Below are positions 1 to 8,686 of a stretch of 64,000 bases of DNA, piece after piece; position 1 is the first letter of the stretch, and each line of letters begins with the position of its first letter. A model generated the notes under the pieces. It saw only the letters and a list, made by a program, of their open reading frames with translations, was not told where the DNA came from and made no database searches. The DNA is from Rhodococcus maanshanensis NBRC 100610. Lineage in GTDB: Bacteria > Actinomycetota > Actinomycetes > Mycobacteriales > Mycobacteriaceae. Location of the stretch: NCBI RefSeq assembly GCF_001894865.1, contig NZ_BCXA01000022.1, positions 30,132-94,131 of the forward strand, read 5' to 3'. The position numbers were made by a program, and so were the translations under genes.

Positions 1-1
1 C

Positions 2-526
2 GCCGTCGGCCTCGGGGTTCCGTCGAACATCGAGAACCTCGCGCCGCTCGGCGGCCCTGGCTTTCCCGAGCTCCCGCTGACCGGCACCACCGTGTTCATC
101 TCGTACCTGCTGGCCGGGCTACGGGCCACCCGACCCGATATCGACCTCGACGGCTATCTCAGCCCGCTCGGCCGCGAGGTGCTCGACCGGGCGGAATCGC
201 TCTGCTACCTCGAGGCCGCCGAGGCGTTCGCGGGAATCTCGATCGGCGAGTTGCTCTCCCGGCAGCTGGACGACCCGGTGATCCTCTCGGCCCTGCGCGA
301 GATGCTGGAGATCCCCGTCCGCGGATACGACCGCCCGTTCTTCGTCGGGCAGGGGGTGCTCGACGAGGTCGTCCCGGCGCCGCTGACCCTGAAACTGGTC
401 GCGGACCTCGCGGGCAACGGGGAGCGCTTCACCTTCCGGCCCTATCCGGCCGGGCACCTCGGGACGATGCGGTTGTCGCTGCCCGACGCGACGGACTTTG
501 TCCGCGAGGCCTTCCTGGCTCCATGA
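2..526 (+). CDS. Secretory-lipase-type alpha/beta hydrolase, 5' end outside window
   Basis: The frame is already open at the first bases, so only the last 174 residues or so are visible. The nearest GTG (base 92) is internal, because the frame upstream of it encodes a normal hydrolase segment (NLAPLGGPGFPELPLTGTT). The residues GQGVLDEVVP and PAGHLGT near the end look like the acid and histidine of a serine hydrolase triad. The layout resembles the LIP secretory lipases of actinobacteria. The nucleophile and any signal peptide lie outside the window. The gene converges on the esterase at 547-1503 with a 20-base gap. The family assignment is by recall of the motifs and is moderately sure. Confidence 0.7.
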   Translation, partial: AVGLGVPSNIENLAPLGGPGFPELPLTGTTVFISYLLAGLRATRPDIDLDGYLSPLGREVLDRAESLCYLEAAEAFAGISIGELLSRQLDDPVILSALREMLEIPVRGYDRPFFVGQGVLDEVVPAPLTLKLVADLAGNGERFTFRPYPAGHLGTMRLSLPDATDFVREAFLAP

Positions 527-546
527 GCCCGAGGACGCCACGGCCC

Positions 547-1503
547 TCAGACCCCGTGCAGCGCCCCGTGCAGCGTCGTCGTCGCGAGCAGCATCGCGGC
601 GCGGGCGGCGTGCGTGTCGGCCAACGCGTTGAGCATGACGAAGTCGTGGATCATGCCCTGGAATCGCACCGCGGTCACCGGCACGCCCGCGGCACGTAGC
701 TTGTTGGCGTAGGCCTCGCCCTCGTCGCGCAGGACGTCGGCCTCCCCGTTGACGACCAACGCAGGGGGCAGGCCCGCCACCATCTCCGTGCCGGCGCGCA
801 GCGGCGAGGCCAGCACCTGGGCGCGCTCCTCCGGATCGGTCGTGTACTGGTCCCAGAACCAGGCCATCGCGCCCGCGGTGAGGAAGTAGCCGTCCGCGAA
901 CTGACGGTACGAGTCCGTGTCCTGGCCCGCGTCGGTCACCGGGTAGAAGAGCACCTGCTGGAGGAAGTCGGGACCACCGCGCTCCTTCGCCATCAGGGTG
1001 AGGGCGATGGTCATGTTGCCGCCGACACTGTCGCCCGCCACCGCGAAGCGGGTCGCGTCGAGACCCTCGTCGGCGCCGTGTTCGGCGATCCAACCGGCGG
1101 TGCCGTAGATCTCCTCGATCGCCGTCGGGTACTTGGCCTCGGGCGAGAGGCTGTAGTTAGGGAACACGAGGGCCGCATCCGCGCCCACCGACAGCTCACG
1201 GATCAGCCGGTCGTAGATGTGGGTATTGCCGAAGACCCACCCCGCGCCGTGGTTGTACTGGATGACGGGCAGGGTCCCGCTCGCACCCTTGGGCCGAACG
1301 ATGCGGACCGACACCTCCCCGGAAGGCCCGCCCTGGATCACTCGGTCCTCGACGTCGACCGGAGGGGCGATCGTGTCACCCGCCTGCACCTCGTCGAATT
1401 TCGCACGGCCCTCCGCCACGGGTAGTTCGTAGATGAACGGCGGCACCGCCGTCGCGTCGGCGAACTCCTTGGCGGCGCGCTCGAGAACCGGCTCGTTGGA
1501 CAT
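547..1503 (-). CDS. Alpha/beta hydrolase, hormone-sensitive-lipase family
   Basis: A 318-residue esterase/lipase. An HGAG oxyanion-hole motif lies at residues 85-88, the nucleophile Ser159 sits in GDSVGG, and the likely acid and base are Asp256 (GEADVLRD) and His286 (MIHDF). This is the order expected for HSL-family esterases acting on short or medium acyl esters. No signal peptide is visible, so it is probably cytoplasmic. The chosen ATG has a purine-rich GGAAGGAAG ribosome site just upstream; the frame extends further but would run into sdhB. It lies 44 bases after sdhB on the same strand and may be the last gene of that transcript. The substrate is unknown. Confidence 0.88.
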   Translation of the reverse strand: MSNEPVLERAAKEFADATAVPPFIYELPVAEGRAKFDEVQAGDTIAPPVDVEDRVIQGGPSGEVSVRIVRPKGASGTLPVIQYNHGAGWVFGNTHIYDRLIRELSVGADAALVFPNYSLSPEAKYPTAIEEIYGTAGWIAEHGADEGLDATRFAVAGDSVGGNMTIALTLMAKERGGPDFLQQVLFYPVTDAGQDTDSYRQFADGYFLTAGAMAWFWDQYTTDPEERAQVLASPLRAGTEMVAGLPPALVVNGEADVLRDEGEAYANKLRAAGVPVTAVRFQGMIHDFVMLNALADTHAARAAMLLATTTLHGALHGV

Positions 1504-1547
1504 CAGAGCTTCCTTCCCTCGTCGAACATGGTGTCCGCCGACCGGGT

Positions 1548-2303
1548 TCAGCCCTCGCCACGCCGGAACAGTTTGTTGCCCAGCCAGACGATCGGGTCGT
1601 AGCGGCGGTCGGCGACGCGTTCCTTCATCGGGATCAACGCGTTGTCGGTGATGCGGATGTTCTCCGGGCACACCTCGGTGCAGCACTTGGTGATATTGCA
1701 CAGGCCGAGCCCCTGCTCGGCCTGTGCGGCGTCGCGGCGGTCGGCGACATCGAGCGGATGCATCTCCAGCTCGGCGACCCGCATGAGAAACCGCGGTCCG
1801 GCGAAGGCCTGCTTGTTCTCCTCGTGGTCGCGCACCACGTGACAGGTGTTCTGGCACAGGAAGCACTCGATGCACTTGCGGAACTCCTGCGACCGCTCCA
1901 CATCCACCTGTTTCATCCGGTACTCCCCCGGATTCAGCCCGGGAGGCGGCGTGAAAGACGGGATCTCCCTGGCCTTCTGGTAGTTGAAGGACACGTCGGT
2001 GACCAGGTCCCGGATCACGGGGAAGGTCCGCATCGGCGTCACGGTGATGACCTCGTCCTCGGTGAACGTGGACATCCTGGTCATGCACAGCAGCCGGGGC
2101 CTGCCGTTGACCTCGGCCGAACACGATCCGCACTTGCCCGCCTTGCAGTTCCAGCGCACCGCCAGATCCGGCGCCTGGGTGGCCTGCAGGCGGTGGATGA
2201 TGTCGAGGACCACCTCGCCCTCGTTGACCGGCACCGAATAGTCCTGCAGGTCACCGCCGTCCACGTCACCGCGCCACACCCTGAAGCTGGCGTCGTAGGT
2301 CAT
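1548..2303 (-). CDS. sdhB: Succinate dehydrogenase/fumarate reductase iron-sulfur subunit
   Basis: A 251-residue electron-transfer subunit linking the flavoprotein to the membrane anchor. Cys53, Cys58, Cys61 and Cys73 form the [2Fe-2S] ferredoxin set. Cys144, Cys147, Cys150 and Cys154 (CIECFLCQNTC) and Cys202, Cys207/208 and Cys212 (CNITKCCTEVC) supply the [4Fe-4S] and [3Fe-4S] clusters. The length is normal for SdhB. The start overlaps the sdhA stop by four bases (ATGA), so the two are probably translationally coupled. The closest relative I recall is the mycobacterial Sdh1 set Rv0247c-Rv0249c. Confidence 0.95.
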   Translation of the reverse strand: MTYDASFRVWRGDVDGGDLQDYSVPVNEGEVVLDIIHRLQATQAPDLAVRWNCKAGKCGSCSAEVNGRPRLLCMTRMSTFTEDEVITVTPMRTFPVIRDLVTDVSFNYQKAREIPSFTPPPGLNPGEYRMKQVDVERSQEFRKCIECFLCQNTCHVVRDHEENKQAFAGPRFLMRVAELEMHPLDVADRRDAAQAEQGLGLCNITKCCTEVCPENIRITDNALIPMKERVADRRYDPIVWLGNKLFRRGEG

Positions 2304-4252
2304 GACAGGCCCTCACTTCCTATTCCGGCCGAGTCCGGATGATCGGCGAGTTCGGCGTCCGTGTAGTACTTGGACAGTTCGCCGAGATCGAAGAGCGCCA
2401 GCAGGTCCTCGCGCATCGCCTGTTGGGGTTCGGGTGCGACCGTGACATCGGGCACCACGGTGGCCGCAGCGGTCTCCGCGCCGCCGACGACGCTGCACAC
2501 CAACAACGTGCCCCGCCACCCCGCGTCCATGGCGGGGTGGTCGTCTCTGGTGTGCCCGCCCCTGCTCTCGGTGCGCATCAGCGCCGCCTTCGCGACACAT
2601 TCGCTGACCAGCAGCATGTTCCGCAGGTCGACCGCGAGGTGCCAGCCCGGGTTGAACTGCCGGTGTCCCTCTACGGTGACGCCGGGGATCCGCCTCCTGA
2701 TCTCCTCCAGTTTCGTCAGCGCCTCACGGATCTCGCCGTCGGTCCGGATGATCCCGACGAGGTCGTTCATCGTCTGCTGGAGCTCGGTGTGCAACGTGTA
2801 CGGGTTCTCCGCGGCCTCACCGTCACCCGGCGGGTCGAACGGCGCGAGCGCCATCGCGGCGGCCGCGGTCACGTCGGCCTCGTCGACCACCGGCCTGCGG
2901 TCGAGCGAGTCCACGTAGTCCGAGGCCCCGAGGCCTGCGCGGCGTCCGAAGACCAACAGGTCCGACAGCGAGTTCCCACCGAGCCGGTTCGACCCGTGCA
3001 TGCCGCCCGAGCACTCCCCCGCCGCGAACAGGCCGGGGAGACTGGACGATCCGCTGTCGGGGTCCACCTCGATGCCACCCATCACGTAGTGACAGGTCGG
3101 CCCGACCTCCATCGACTCCTTGGTGATGTCGACGTCGGCGAGCTCCTTGAACTGGTGGTGCATGGACGGCAGCCGACGCACGATCTCGTCGGCGGGCATC
3201 CGGGAGGCGATGTCGAGGTAGACGCCCCCGTGCGGGGTGGACCGCCCGGCCTTGACCTCCGAGTTGATCGCCCTTGCCACCTCGTCGCGCGGCAGCAGGT
3301 CGGGCGTGCGGCGGTTGTTGTCCGGATCGGTGAGCCAGCCGTCCGCCTCCTGCTCGGTCTCGGCGTACTGACCCTTGAACACCGGCGGGATGTAGGAGAA
3401 CATGAACCGCTCGCCCTCGGAGTTCTTCAGCACCCCACCGTCGCCGCGGACCCCCTCGGTGACGAGGATGCCCTTCACGCTCGGCGGCCACACCATCCCC
3501 GTCGGGTGGAACTGCACGAACTCCATGTTGATCAGGTTCGCTCCCGCGCGCAGGGCAAGGGCGTGCCCGTCACCGGTGTACTCCCACGAGTTCGAGGTGA
3601 CCTTGAAGGACTTGCCGATCCCGCCGGTCGCCATCACGATCGCGGGCGCCTCGAACAGGATGAACCGCCCGGATTCGCGCCAGTAGCCGAATGCGCCTGC
3701 GATCCGGCCGTCCTCGCGCAGGAGCTCGGTGATGGTGCACTCGGCGAACACCTTGATGCGAGCCTCGTAGTCGCCGGTCTCGGCGAAGTCCTCCTGCTGC
3801 AGGGCGACGATCCTCTGCTGCATGGTGCGGATGATCTCCAGGCCCGTGCGGTCCCCGACGTGCGCCAGCCGCGGATAGGTGTGGCCGCCGAAGTTGCGCT
3901 GACTGATCCGGCCGTCCTCGGTCCGATCGAACAGCGCGCCATAGCTTTCCAGTTCCCACACCCGGTCGGGAGCCTCGCGGGCGTGCAGCTCGGCCATCCG
4001 CCAGTTGTTGAGGAACTTGCCGCCGCGCATGGTGTCCCGGAAATGCGCCTGCCAGGAGTCCTTGGAGTTGGCGTTGCCCATGGCGGCAGCGCATCCGCCC
4101 TCCGCCATCACGGTGTGCGCCTTGCCGAACAGCGACTTACAGACGACAGCGACCGAATGCCCGCGTTCGCGGGCCTCGATGACCGCGCGCAGTCCCGCGC
4201 CTCCCGCGCCGATCACGACGACGTCGTAGGTGTGCCGTTCGACCTCGGCCAC
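2300..4252 (-). CDS. sdhA: Succinate dehydrogenase/fumarate reductase flavoprotein subunit
   Basis: A catalytic FAD subunit that oxidises succinate to fumarate. The dinucleotide fold GAGGAG lies at residues 15-20. His46 in KAHTVMAEGG is the expected covalent FAD attachment site. Downstream are the HPTG motif and the substrate-binding segment GSNRLGGNSLSDLL. The GTG at 4252 is preferred because a GAAGGGGG ribosome site lies 7 bases upstream and the resulting 650 residues match the mycobacterial homologue. A longer form would start at 4291 and add 13 residues. The gene sits between the anchor gene and sdhB in one operon. Confidence 0.94.
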   Translation of the reverse strand: MAEVERHTYDVVVIGAGGAGLRAVIEARERGHSVAVVCKSLFGKAHTVMAEGGCAAAMGNANSKDSWQAHFRDTMRGGKFLNNWRMAELHAREAPDRVWELESYGALFDRTEDGRISQRNFGGHTYPRLAHVGDRTGLEIIRTMQQRIVALQQEDFAETGDYEARIKVFAECTITELLREDGRIAGAFGYWRESGRFILFEAPAIVMATGGIGKSFKVTSNSWEYTGDGHALALRAGANLINMEFVQFHPTGMVWPPSVKGILVTEGVRGDGGVLKNSEGERFMFSYIPPVFKGQYAETEQEADGWLTDPDNNRRTPDLLPRDEVARAINSEVKAGRSTPHGGVYLDIASRMPADEIVRRLPSMHHQFKELADVDITKESMEVGPTCHYVMGGIEVDPDSGSSSLPGLFAAGECSGGMHGSNRLGGNSLSDLLVFGRRAGLGASDYVDSLDRRPVVDEADVTAAAAMALAPFDPPGDGEAAENPYTLHTELQQTMNDLVGIIRTDGEIREALTKLEEIRRRIPGVTVEGHRQFNPGWHLAVDLRNMLLVSECVAKAALMRTESRGGHTRDDHPAMDAGWRGTLLVCSVVGGAETAAATVVPDVTVAPEPQQAMREDLLALFDLGELSKYYTDAELADHPDSAGIGSEGLS

Positions 4253-4304
4253 GGGCGGTCCCCCTTCGATCTCGGTTGGTGCTCGGATCAATCAACGCTC
4301 GGGT

Positions 4305-5123
4305 TCAATGAAAGAAGCGCAGGTCGGAGATGGTGCCGCTGGCGACGAGCATGATGTAGAAGTCCGTGATCATCAGCGTCGCGAGTGTCGTCCAGGCGAG
4401 CTGCATGTGCCGGGTGTTGAGCCGGCTGACCAGGGTCCAGAGCCGATACCGGACCGGGTGCGCCGAGAAGTGCTTGAGCCGGCCACCGGTGATGTGCCTG
4501 CACGAGTGGCAGGACAGCGTGTACGCCCACAGCAGGATCACGTTCACCAGCAGGATGACGTTGCCGAGGCCGAAGCCGAACCCACCGCCCTCGCCGTGGA
4601 AGGCGGCGATCGCGTCGTAGGTGTTGATCAGCGAGACGATCAGCGCCGCATAGAAGAAGTAGCGATGGACGTTCTGCAGGATCAGCGGCAGCCGCGTCTC
4701 GCCGGTGTACCGCGCATGCGGCTCGGCGACCGCACACGCCGCGGGCGCCAACCAGACGGAGCGGTAGTAGGCCTTGCGGTAGTAGTAGCAGGTGAGCCGA
4801 AAGCCGAGCAGGAACGGCAGCACCAGGAACCCGAGCGGGATCCACATCGGCAGCTCTCCGATGGGCGTACCGAAATGGCTGGACCCCGGCACGCAGGAAT
4901 CGCTGAGGCAGGGCGAGTAGAACGGGGTCAGGTAGTGGTACTGATCAACCCAGTAGGCGGTCCGGACCCAGGACCGGATGCTCGCGTACACGACAAAGGT
5001 GGCCAGCCCCAGAGTCGTCAGCAGTGGGGGTAGCCACCATCGGTCGGTCCGCAGGGTGCGCGCGGAGATCCGCGCGCGCGAGGGCCCGGCGACGCCACCG
5101 GACACCTTGGCCGGCGCGCTCAC
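4305..5123 (-). CDS. sdhC: Succinate dehydrogenase membrane anchor subunit
   Basis: A 272-residue integral membrane protein with about five hydrophobic segments (roughly 31-50, 94-114, 150-175, 187-207 and 240-262). It anchors SdhAB and passes electrons to quinone. Histidines in NVHRYFFY, CHSCRHITGG and NTRHMQL are candidate haem ligands. The CxxC in SCHSCRH is unusual for a simple anchor and is worth noting. The GTG start overlaps the stop of the upstream small gene as GTGA. It resembles the single fused anchor of the mycobacterial Sdh1 operon (Rv0249c type) rather than the paired SdhC/SdhD type. Confidence 0.88.
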   Translation of the reverse strand: MSAPAKVSGGVAGPSRARISARTLRTDRWWLPPLLTTLGLATFVVYASIRSWVRTAYWVDQYHYLTPFYSPCLSDSCVPGSSHFGTPIGELPMWIPLGFLVLPFLLGFRLTCYYYRKAYYRSVWLAPAACAVAEPHARYTGETRLPLILQNVHRYFFYAALIVSLINTYDAIAAFHGEGGGFGFGLGNVILLVNVILLWAYTLSCHSCRHITGGRLKHFSAHPVRYRLWTLVSRLNTRHMQLAWTTLATLMITDFYIMLVASGTISDLRFFH

Positions 5124-5404
5124 CGGCGCTCGTGGGGATGACCGCCTACGCCCTCGTCGTCGGCACCCAGCCACAGCGCCTGGTCATATGGGGTGTCCGG
5201 CACTGGCACCCGCTCGTGCTGCCCGCCGTGCGTCATCCGGGGAGGCGACTCGTCGAGGTCGCCCGCGTCGATATCGAGCCGCTCCACATCGTTGGCGAGC
5301 CTGCGGACGGCCGCCGCGTCGCCGTAAACCGTGCGAAGCGAGCCGACACACTGCCGCAGGTGCCCGATCGTGCGTTGCAGCTCCATCATTTCGGTGGTGG
5401 ACAT
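5120..5404 (-). CDS. Small conserved protein leading the sdh operon
   Basis: A 94-residue hydrophilic protein of unknown function. The first half is predicted helical (MELQRTIGHLRQCVGSL), and the tail carries a conserved-looking block, VPDTPYDQALW followed by DDEGVGG. It has no transmembrane segment. A strong GGAGG site lies 5 bases before the ATG. Its stop codon overlaps the sdhC start (GTGA), so it is the first gene of the succinate dehydrogenase operon. I recall a homologue in the same place in mycobacteria (Rv0250c). An accessory or assembly role for the dehydrogenase is inference from position only. Confidence 0.82.
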   Translation of the reverse strand: MSTTEMMELQRTIGHLRQCVGSLRTVYGDAAAVRRLANDVERLDIDAGDLDESPPRMTHGGQHERVPVPDTPYDQALWLGADDEGVGGHPHERR

Positions 5405-5426
5405 TCGAACCTCCGAGACCCGATGA

Positions 5427-5442
5427 TGTGATTGCTATCACA
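5427..5442. promoter_or_regulatory. CRP/GlxR-type binding site
   Basis: TGTGATTGCTATCACA is a perfect TGTGA-N6-TCACA dyad. This is the consensus of cAMP-responsive CRP proteins and of corynebacterial GlxR. It lies 22 bases upstream of the ATG of the sdh leader gene and about 100 bases upstream of the divergent P450. Control of sdh by GlxR is established in Corynebacterium glutamicum. Which direction this copy regulates is not shown by the sequence; the closer sdh side is more likely. Confidence 0.75.
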
Positions 5443-5543
5443 CTACGGTAAGCGCATCACCACGACCCCCGCATCCGGCTGGGCAATTCGTCGGATCCGG
5501 TCCGGAATCGGGCGCCGTGCCGGACCGAGAGAAGGGCGGACGC

Positions 5544-6833
5544 ATGGTGTCGCAGCGTGGTCATGGGGTCGCACCGCAGGCCTCGATCCCGGGACTCGAC
5601 CTGCCCGCGGGGTTCGATTTCACCGATCCCGACCTGTACGTCACCGGTGTGCCGCACACCCAGCTGGCCGCGCTGCGTGCGCACTGCCCGGTGTGGTGGA
5701 ACCCGCAGCCGCCCGGTGTCGGCGGCTACCACGACGAGGGCTACTGGGTGGTGACCAAGCACGCCGACATCCGGGAGATCTCCAGGAACTCCGAGCTCTA
5801 TTCGAGCTGGGAGAAGACCGCGATGGTCCGGGTCGACGACGGCATCACACCGGAGAACCTCGAGATGCAGCGGCTCATCATGCTGAACAAGGACGCCCCG
5901 GAGCACACCACGCTGCGCAAACTCGTCGCCCGCGGGTTCACGCCGAGAGCGATCGCGAATCTGCGCGCAACCCTCGCGGAACGCGCCGAGAAGATCGTCG
6001 CGGCTGCCGCGGCCTCTGGCAGCGGCGACTTCGTCTCGCAGGTGGCCTGCGAGCTGCCGCTTCAGGCCATCGCCGAACTCATCGGGGTGCCACAGGAAGA
6101 CCGCCGCAAACTCTTCGACTGGTCCAACGAGATGACCGGCGGCGACGACCCGGACTACGACACCGATCCGCTGACCGCATCTGCCGAGATCCTGGGGTAC
6201 GCCTACCAATTGGCCGACGCCCGCCGCAGGTGCCCGGCCGAGGACATCGTGACTACCCTGATCCAGGCCGACATCGACGGCGACGAGCTCACCCCCGAGG
6301 AGTTCGGGTTCTTCGTGATCCTGCTCGCGGTCGCGGGCAACGAGACCACCCGCAACGCCATCACCCACGGGATGATCGCGTTCCTCGAGAACCCGGACCA
6401 GTGGGAGTTGTTCAAGCGGGAGCGACCGGCCACGACCGCCGACGAGATCGTCCGGTGGGCGACCCCGGTGACCGCGTTCCAGCGGACCGCGACCGCCGAC
6501 ACGGTGCTCGGCGGCCAGCAGATCCGCAAGGGCGACCGGGTCGCGATGTTCTACGCCTCCGCGAACTTCGACGAGGACGTGTTCGAGGATCCGACGAGGT
6601 TCGACATCACCCGGGATCCCAACCCGCACCTCGGCTTCGGCGGCTCGGGTGCGCACTTCTGCCTCGGTGCGAACCTCGCGCTGCTCGAGATCGACCTGAT
6701 CTTCAACGCGTTGGCCGACCGGATGCCGGACATCTCCCGCCTCGGCGACCCGCAACACCTGCGCTCCGGCTGGCTCAACGGGATCAAGCGGTTCGATGTC
6801 GACTACGGCAGCGGCTGCCCCGTCAAGCACTGA
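5544..6833 (+). CDS. Cytochrome P450, CYP125-like
   Basis: A 429-residue P450. The oxygen-activating I-helix motif AGNETT is at about 264-269, the K-helix ExxR is EIVR at 301-304, and the haem cysteine is Cys373 in [11 protein letters not shown]. The N-terminal block (FDFTDPDLY...PVWWNPQ) and the C-terminal [10 protein letters not shown] plus CPVKH resemble CYP125, the cholesterol C26/27 monooxygenase, more than other families I know. The ATG at 5544 follows GAAGGGCGG, and a GTG at 5517 is possible. The last 31 bases overlap the 3' end of bioD on the other strand. The substrate is not shown; a steroid or branched acyl chain is inferred from the family. Confidence 0.9.
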   Translation: MVSQRGHGVAPQASIPGLDLPAGFDFTDPDLYVTGVPHTQLAALRAHCPVWWNPQPPGVGGYHDEGYWVVTKHADIREISRNSELYSSWEKTAMVRVDDGITPENLEMQRLIMLNKDAPEHTTLRKLVARGFTPRAIANLRATLAERAEKIVAAAAASGSGDFVSQVACELPLQAIAELIGVPQEDRRKLFDWSNEMTGGDDPDYDTDPLTASAEILGYAYQLADARRRCPAEDIVTTLIQADIDGDELTPEEFGFFVILLAVAGNETTRNAITHGMIAFLENPDQWELFKRERPATTADEIVRWATPVTAFQRTATADTVLGGQQIRKGDRVAMFYASANFDEDVFEDPTRFDITRDPNPHLGFGGSGAHFCLGANLALLEIDLIFNALADRMPDISRLGDPQHLRSGWLNGIKRFDVDYGSGCPVKH

Positions 6834-7504
6834 GCGAGCACCGGATCGAACCACCCGGACGACGCGGCGGCGAACGCCTCCCGGTCGAGCCCGGCGGAGC
6901 CGGCCGGGACGGACCCGAGCAGCGGCACGCCGGTCACCTCGGCCAGCTCCTCGAGGTTGCACCGCGCGGCGAGATCCGGCTCCGCCGGCCAGGACCCGAT
7001 GACCAGCCCCACGCAGGGCACCCCGGCGGATTCGAGCGCGCGCACCGTCAGCGCGCTGTGGTTCAGGGTGCCGAGTCCCGCCGCGGCAACCACGAGGACA
7101 GGCGCGCCGAGCTCCCGCGCCACGTCGACGAGGGTGAAGCCGTTCGCCCCGAGACGGACCAGCAGCCCGCCCGCGCCCTCGACGAGGGTCAGGTCGTGAG
7201 TGGCGTCGAGCGCACGGGCCGCGGCCACCACCTCGGCACAGTCAACCGGGGCAATCCCCGCGCGCCGAGCGGCGGTGTCGGGGGCGAGCGGCTCCGGGTA
7301 CCGGGCCAGCTCGACCACCTCGCCCACGCCCGAAAGCCGCTGCACCTCGGCGAGATCCCCCGGTTCGCCGGCGCCGACGCCGGTCTGCGCCGGCTTGCAG
7401 ACGGCAACCGTGCGACCGGCGGACAACGCGACCGAGGCGAGCGCGGCGGTCACCACGGTCTTGCCGACATCCGTCGAGGTCCCGCTGACGAGCAGCACGC
7501 TCAC
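6803..7504 (-). CDS. bioD: Dethiobiotin synthetase
   Basis: A 233-residue enzyme that closes the ureido ring of 7,8-diaminopelargonate using CO2 and ATP. The P-loop GTSTDVGKT is at residues 8-16, and CKPAQTG and EGAGGLLV are the other family signatures. The GTG start overlaps the bioF stop as GTGA, so it is coupled to bioF. Its 3' end overlaps the convergent P450 gene by 31 bases. It is the last biotin gene in the order bioA-bioF-bioD. Confidence 0.95.
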   Translation of the reverse strand: MSVLLVSGTSTDVGKTVVTAALASVALSAGRTVAVCKPAQTGVGAGEPGDLAEVQRLSGVGEVVELARYPEPLAPDTAARRAGIAPVDCAEVVAAARALDATHDLTLVEGAGGLLVRLGANGFTLVDVARELGAPVLVVAAAGLGTLNHSALTVRALESAGVPCVGLVIGSWPAEPDLAARCNLEELAEVTGVPLLGSVPAGSAGLDREAFAAASSGWFDPVLAQCLTGQPLP

Positions 7505-8643
7505 GCGGGTGCCCCGGCGAGGATCTCGGTGAGAACCGTCTCGATGGTGTCGATCTCGTCGGGGGTGATGGTCGCCCGCGCCGTCAGGCGCAGCCGGGAG
7601 GTGCCCTCCGGCACCGACGGCGGGCGGAAGCAGCCGACGTTCAGTCCGCGTTCGCGGCAGGCCTGGGCGGCGTCGAAGGCCCGCTGAGCGTCGCCGAGCA
7701 CCACCGAGACCACCGCCGACTCGGGCGCGCCCACCGCGGTGATCCGGGCCAGATCGCGCGCCCGGTCGAGCACCGCCGTCGCCCGTTCGGGCTCCCGGCG
7801 CAGCACCCCGAGGGCGGCCCGAGCGGCACCGACCGCGGCGGGCGCGAGCCCGGTGTCGAAGATGAAGGTCCTGGCCGCGTCGATGAGATGGGCACGCACC
7901 TTCTCGGCGCCGAGCACCACCCCGCCCTGGCTGGCCAGCGACTTCGACAGCGTCGCGGTCACCACCAGGTCCGGCTCCCCCGCCAGCCCGAGCTCGTGGA
8001 CCAGGCCGCGGCCGCCGTCCCCTCGCACACCGATAGCGTGCGCCTCGTCGACGATCAGGACCGCGCCGTGCTCGCGGCACAACCGGTGCATCTCCCGCAG
8101 CGGGGCCAGGTCGCCGTCGGCGCTGAACACCGAATCGGTGAGCACCAGCGCGCGCTCCTCGGTCCTGGTCGCGAGGGCGTCGCGCAGCCGGTCCAGATCG
8201 CCGTGCGGGGCCACCTCGACCCGGGCCCGCGAGAGCCGGCAGGCGTCGACGAGGGAGGCGTGACTGCCCGCGTCGGAGATGACCAGCGAACCCTTGCCGG
8301 ACAGCGCGGTGACCACCCCGAGGTTCGCGGTGTACCCCGAGGAGAACACCAGCCCGGACTCGGCGCCGACGAACTCGGCGAGTTCACGCTCGAGTAGCTC
8401 GTGTTCGGTGGTGGTCCCGGTGACCAGGCGCGATCCGGTCGCGCCCGCACCCCAGCGGCGCAGCGCCGCCATCGCGCCGTCGATCACCTCCTGGTGCCGG
8501 ACCAGACCGAGATAGTCGTTGGAGGCCAGGTCGATCGTCGCCGGTGCGGGCGTGCGCGGCCGCAGCTCACGCCGCAGCCCGGCGTCGCGGCGCTGCTGCG
8601 CTACGTCGTCCAGCCAGCTCAGAGGGGTGCGATCGTTTGCCAC
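7501..8643 (-). CDS. bioF: 8-amino-7-oxononanoate synthase
   Basis: A 380-residue PLP enzyme condensing pimeloyl-thioester and alanine. The PLP lysine is Lys234 in [11 protein letters not shown]. The [11 protein letters not shown] block and the glycine-rich [12 protein letters not shown] segment are typical of the alpha-oxoamine synthase family. The GTG at 8643 is preferred over the ATG at 8655. No ribosome site precedes either codon, but a -10-like TATGGT (8656-8651) lies 7 bases before the GTG with a -35-like TTGAAC 18 bases further up, which fits a leaderless transcript. A BioQ-type operator overlaps that -35. The gene ends inside the bioD start. Confidence 0.93.
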   Translation of the reverse strand: MANDRTPLSWLDDVAQQRRDAGLRRELRPRTPAPATIDLASNDYLGLVRHQEVIDGAMAALRRWGAGATGSRLVTGTTTEHELLERELAEFVGAESGLVFSSGYTANLGVVTALSGKGSLVISDAGSHASLVDACRLSRARVEVAPHGDLDRLRDALATRTEERALVLTDSVFSADGDLAPLREMHRLCREHGAVLIVDEAHAIGVRGDGGRGLVHELGLAGEPDLVVTATLSKSLASQGGVVLGAEKVRAHLIDAARTFIFDTGLAPAAVGAARAALGVLRREPERATAVLDRARDLARITAVGAPESAVVSVVLGDAQRAFDAAQACRERGLNVGCFRPPSVPEGTSRLRLTARATITPDEIDTIETVLTEILAGAPA

Positions 8644-8659
8644 GGGAAGCACCATACGC

Positions 8660-8686
8660 GGGGACTTGAACGGTGTTCAAGTCCCC
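8660..8686. promoter_or_regulatory. BioQ-type operator inside the biotin operon
   Basis: A perfect inverted repeat has 12-base arms GGGGACTTGAAC (8660-8671) and GTTCAAGTCCCC (8675-8686) around GGT. Its core TGAACGGTGTTCA (8667-8679) matches the TGAAC-N3-GTTCA box of the TetR-family biotin repressor BioQ of mycobacteria and corynebacteria. It spans the bioA stop codon and the -35 region of a putative bioF promoter. No T-rich tail follows, so a terminator is less likely. Confidence 0.82.

Noticed and set aside
92..526. Complete 144-residue gene starting at GTG 92
   Set aside because: The frame is open to the window edge and encodes hydrolase-like sequence before the GTG, so this is a truncated gene rather than a short complete one.
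2339..4354. Long plus-strand open frame of about 670 codons
   Set aside because: It is antisense to sdhA, gives a His/Arg/Val-rich sequence typical of high-GC shadow frames, and has no family resemblance.
8660..8686. Transcription terminator between bioA and bioF
   Set aside because: The dyad has a 3-base loop and no T-rich tail, contains the BioQ core exactly, and overlaps promoter-like hexamers, so an operator is the better reading.
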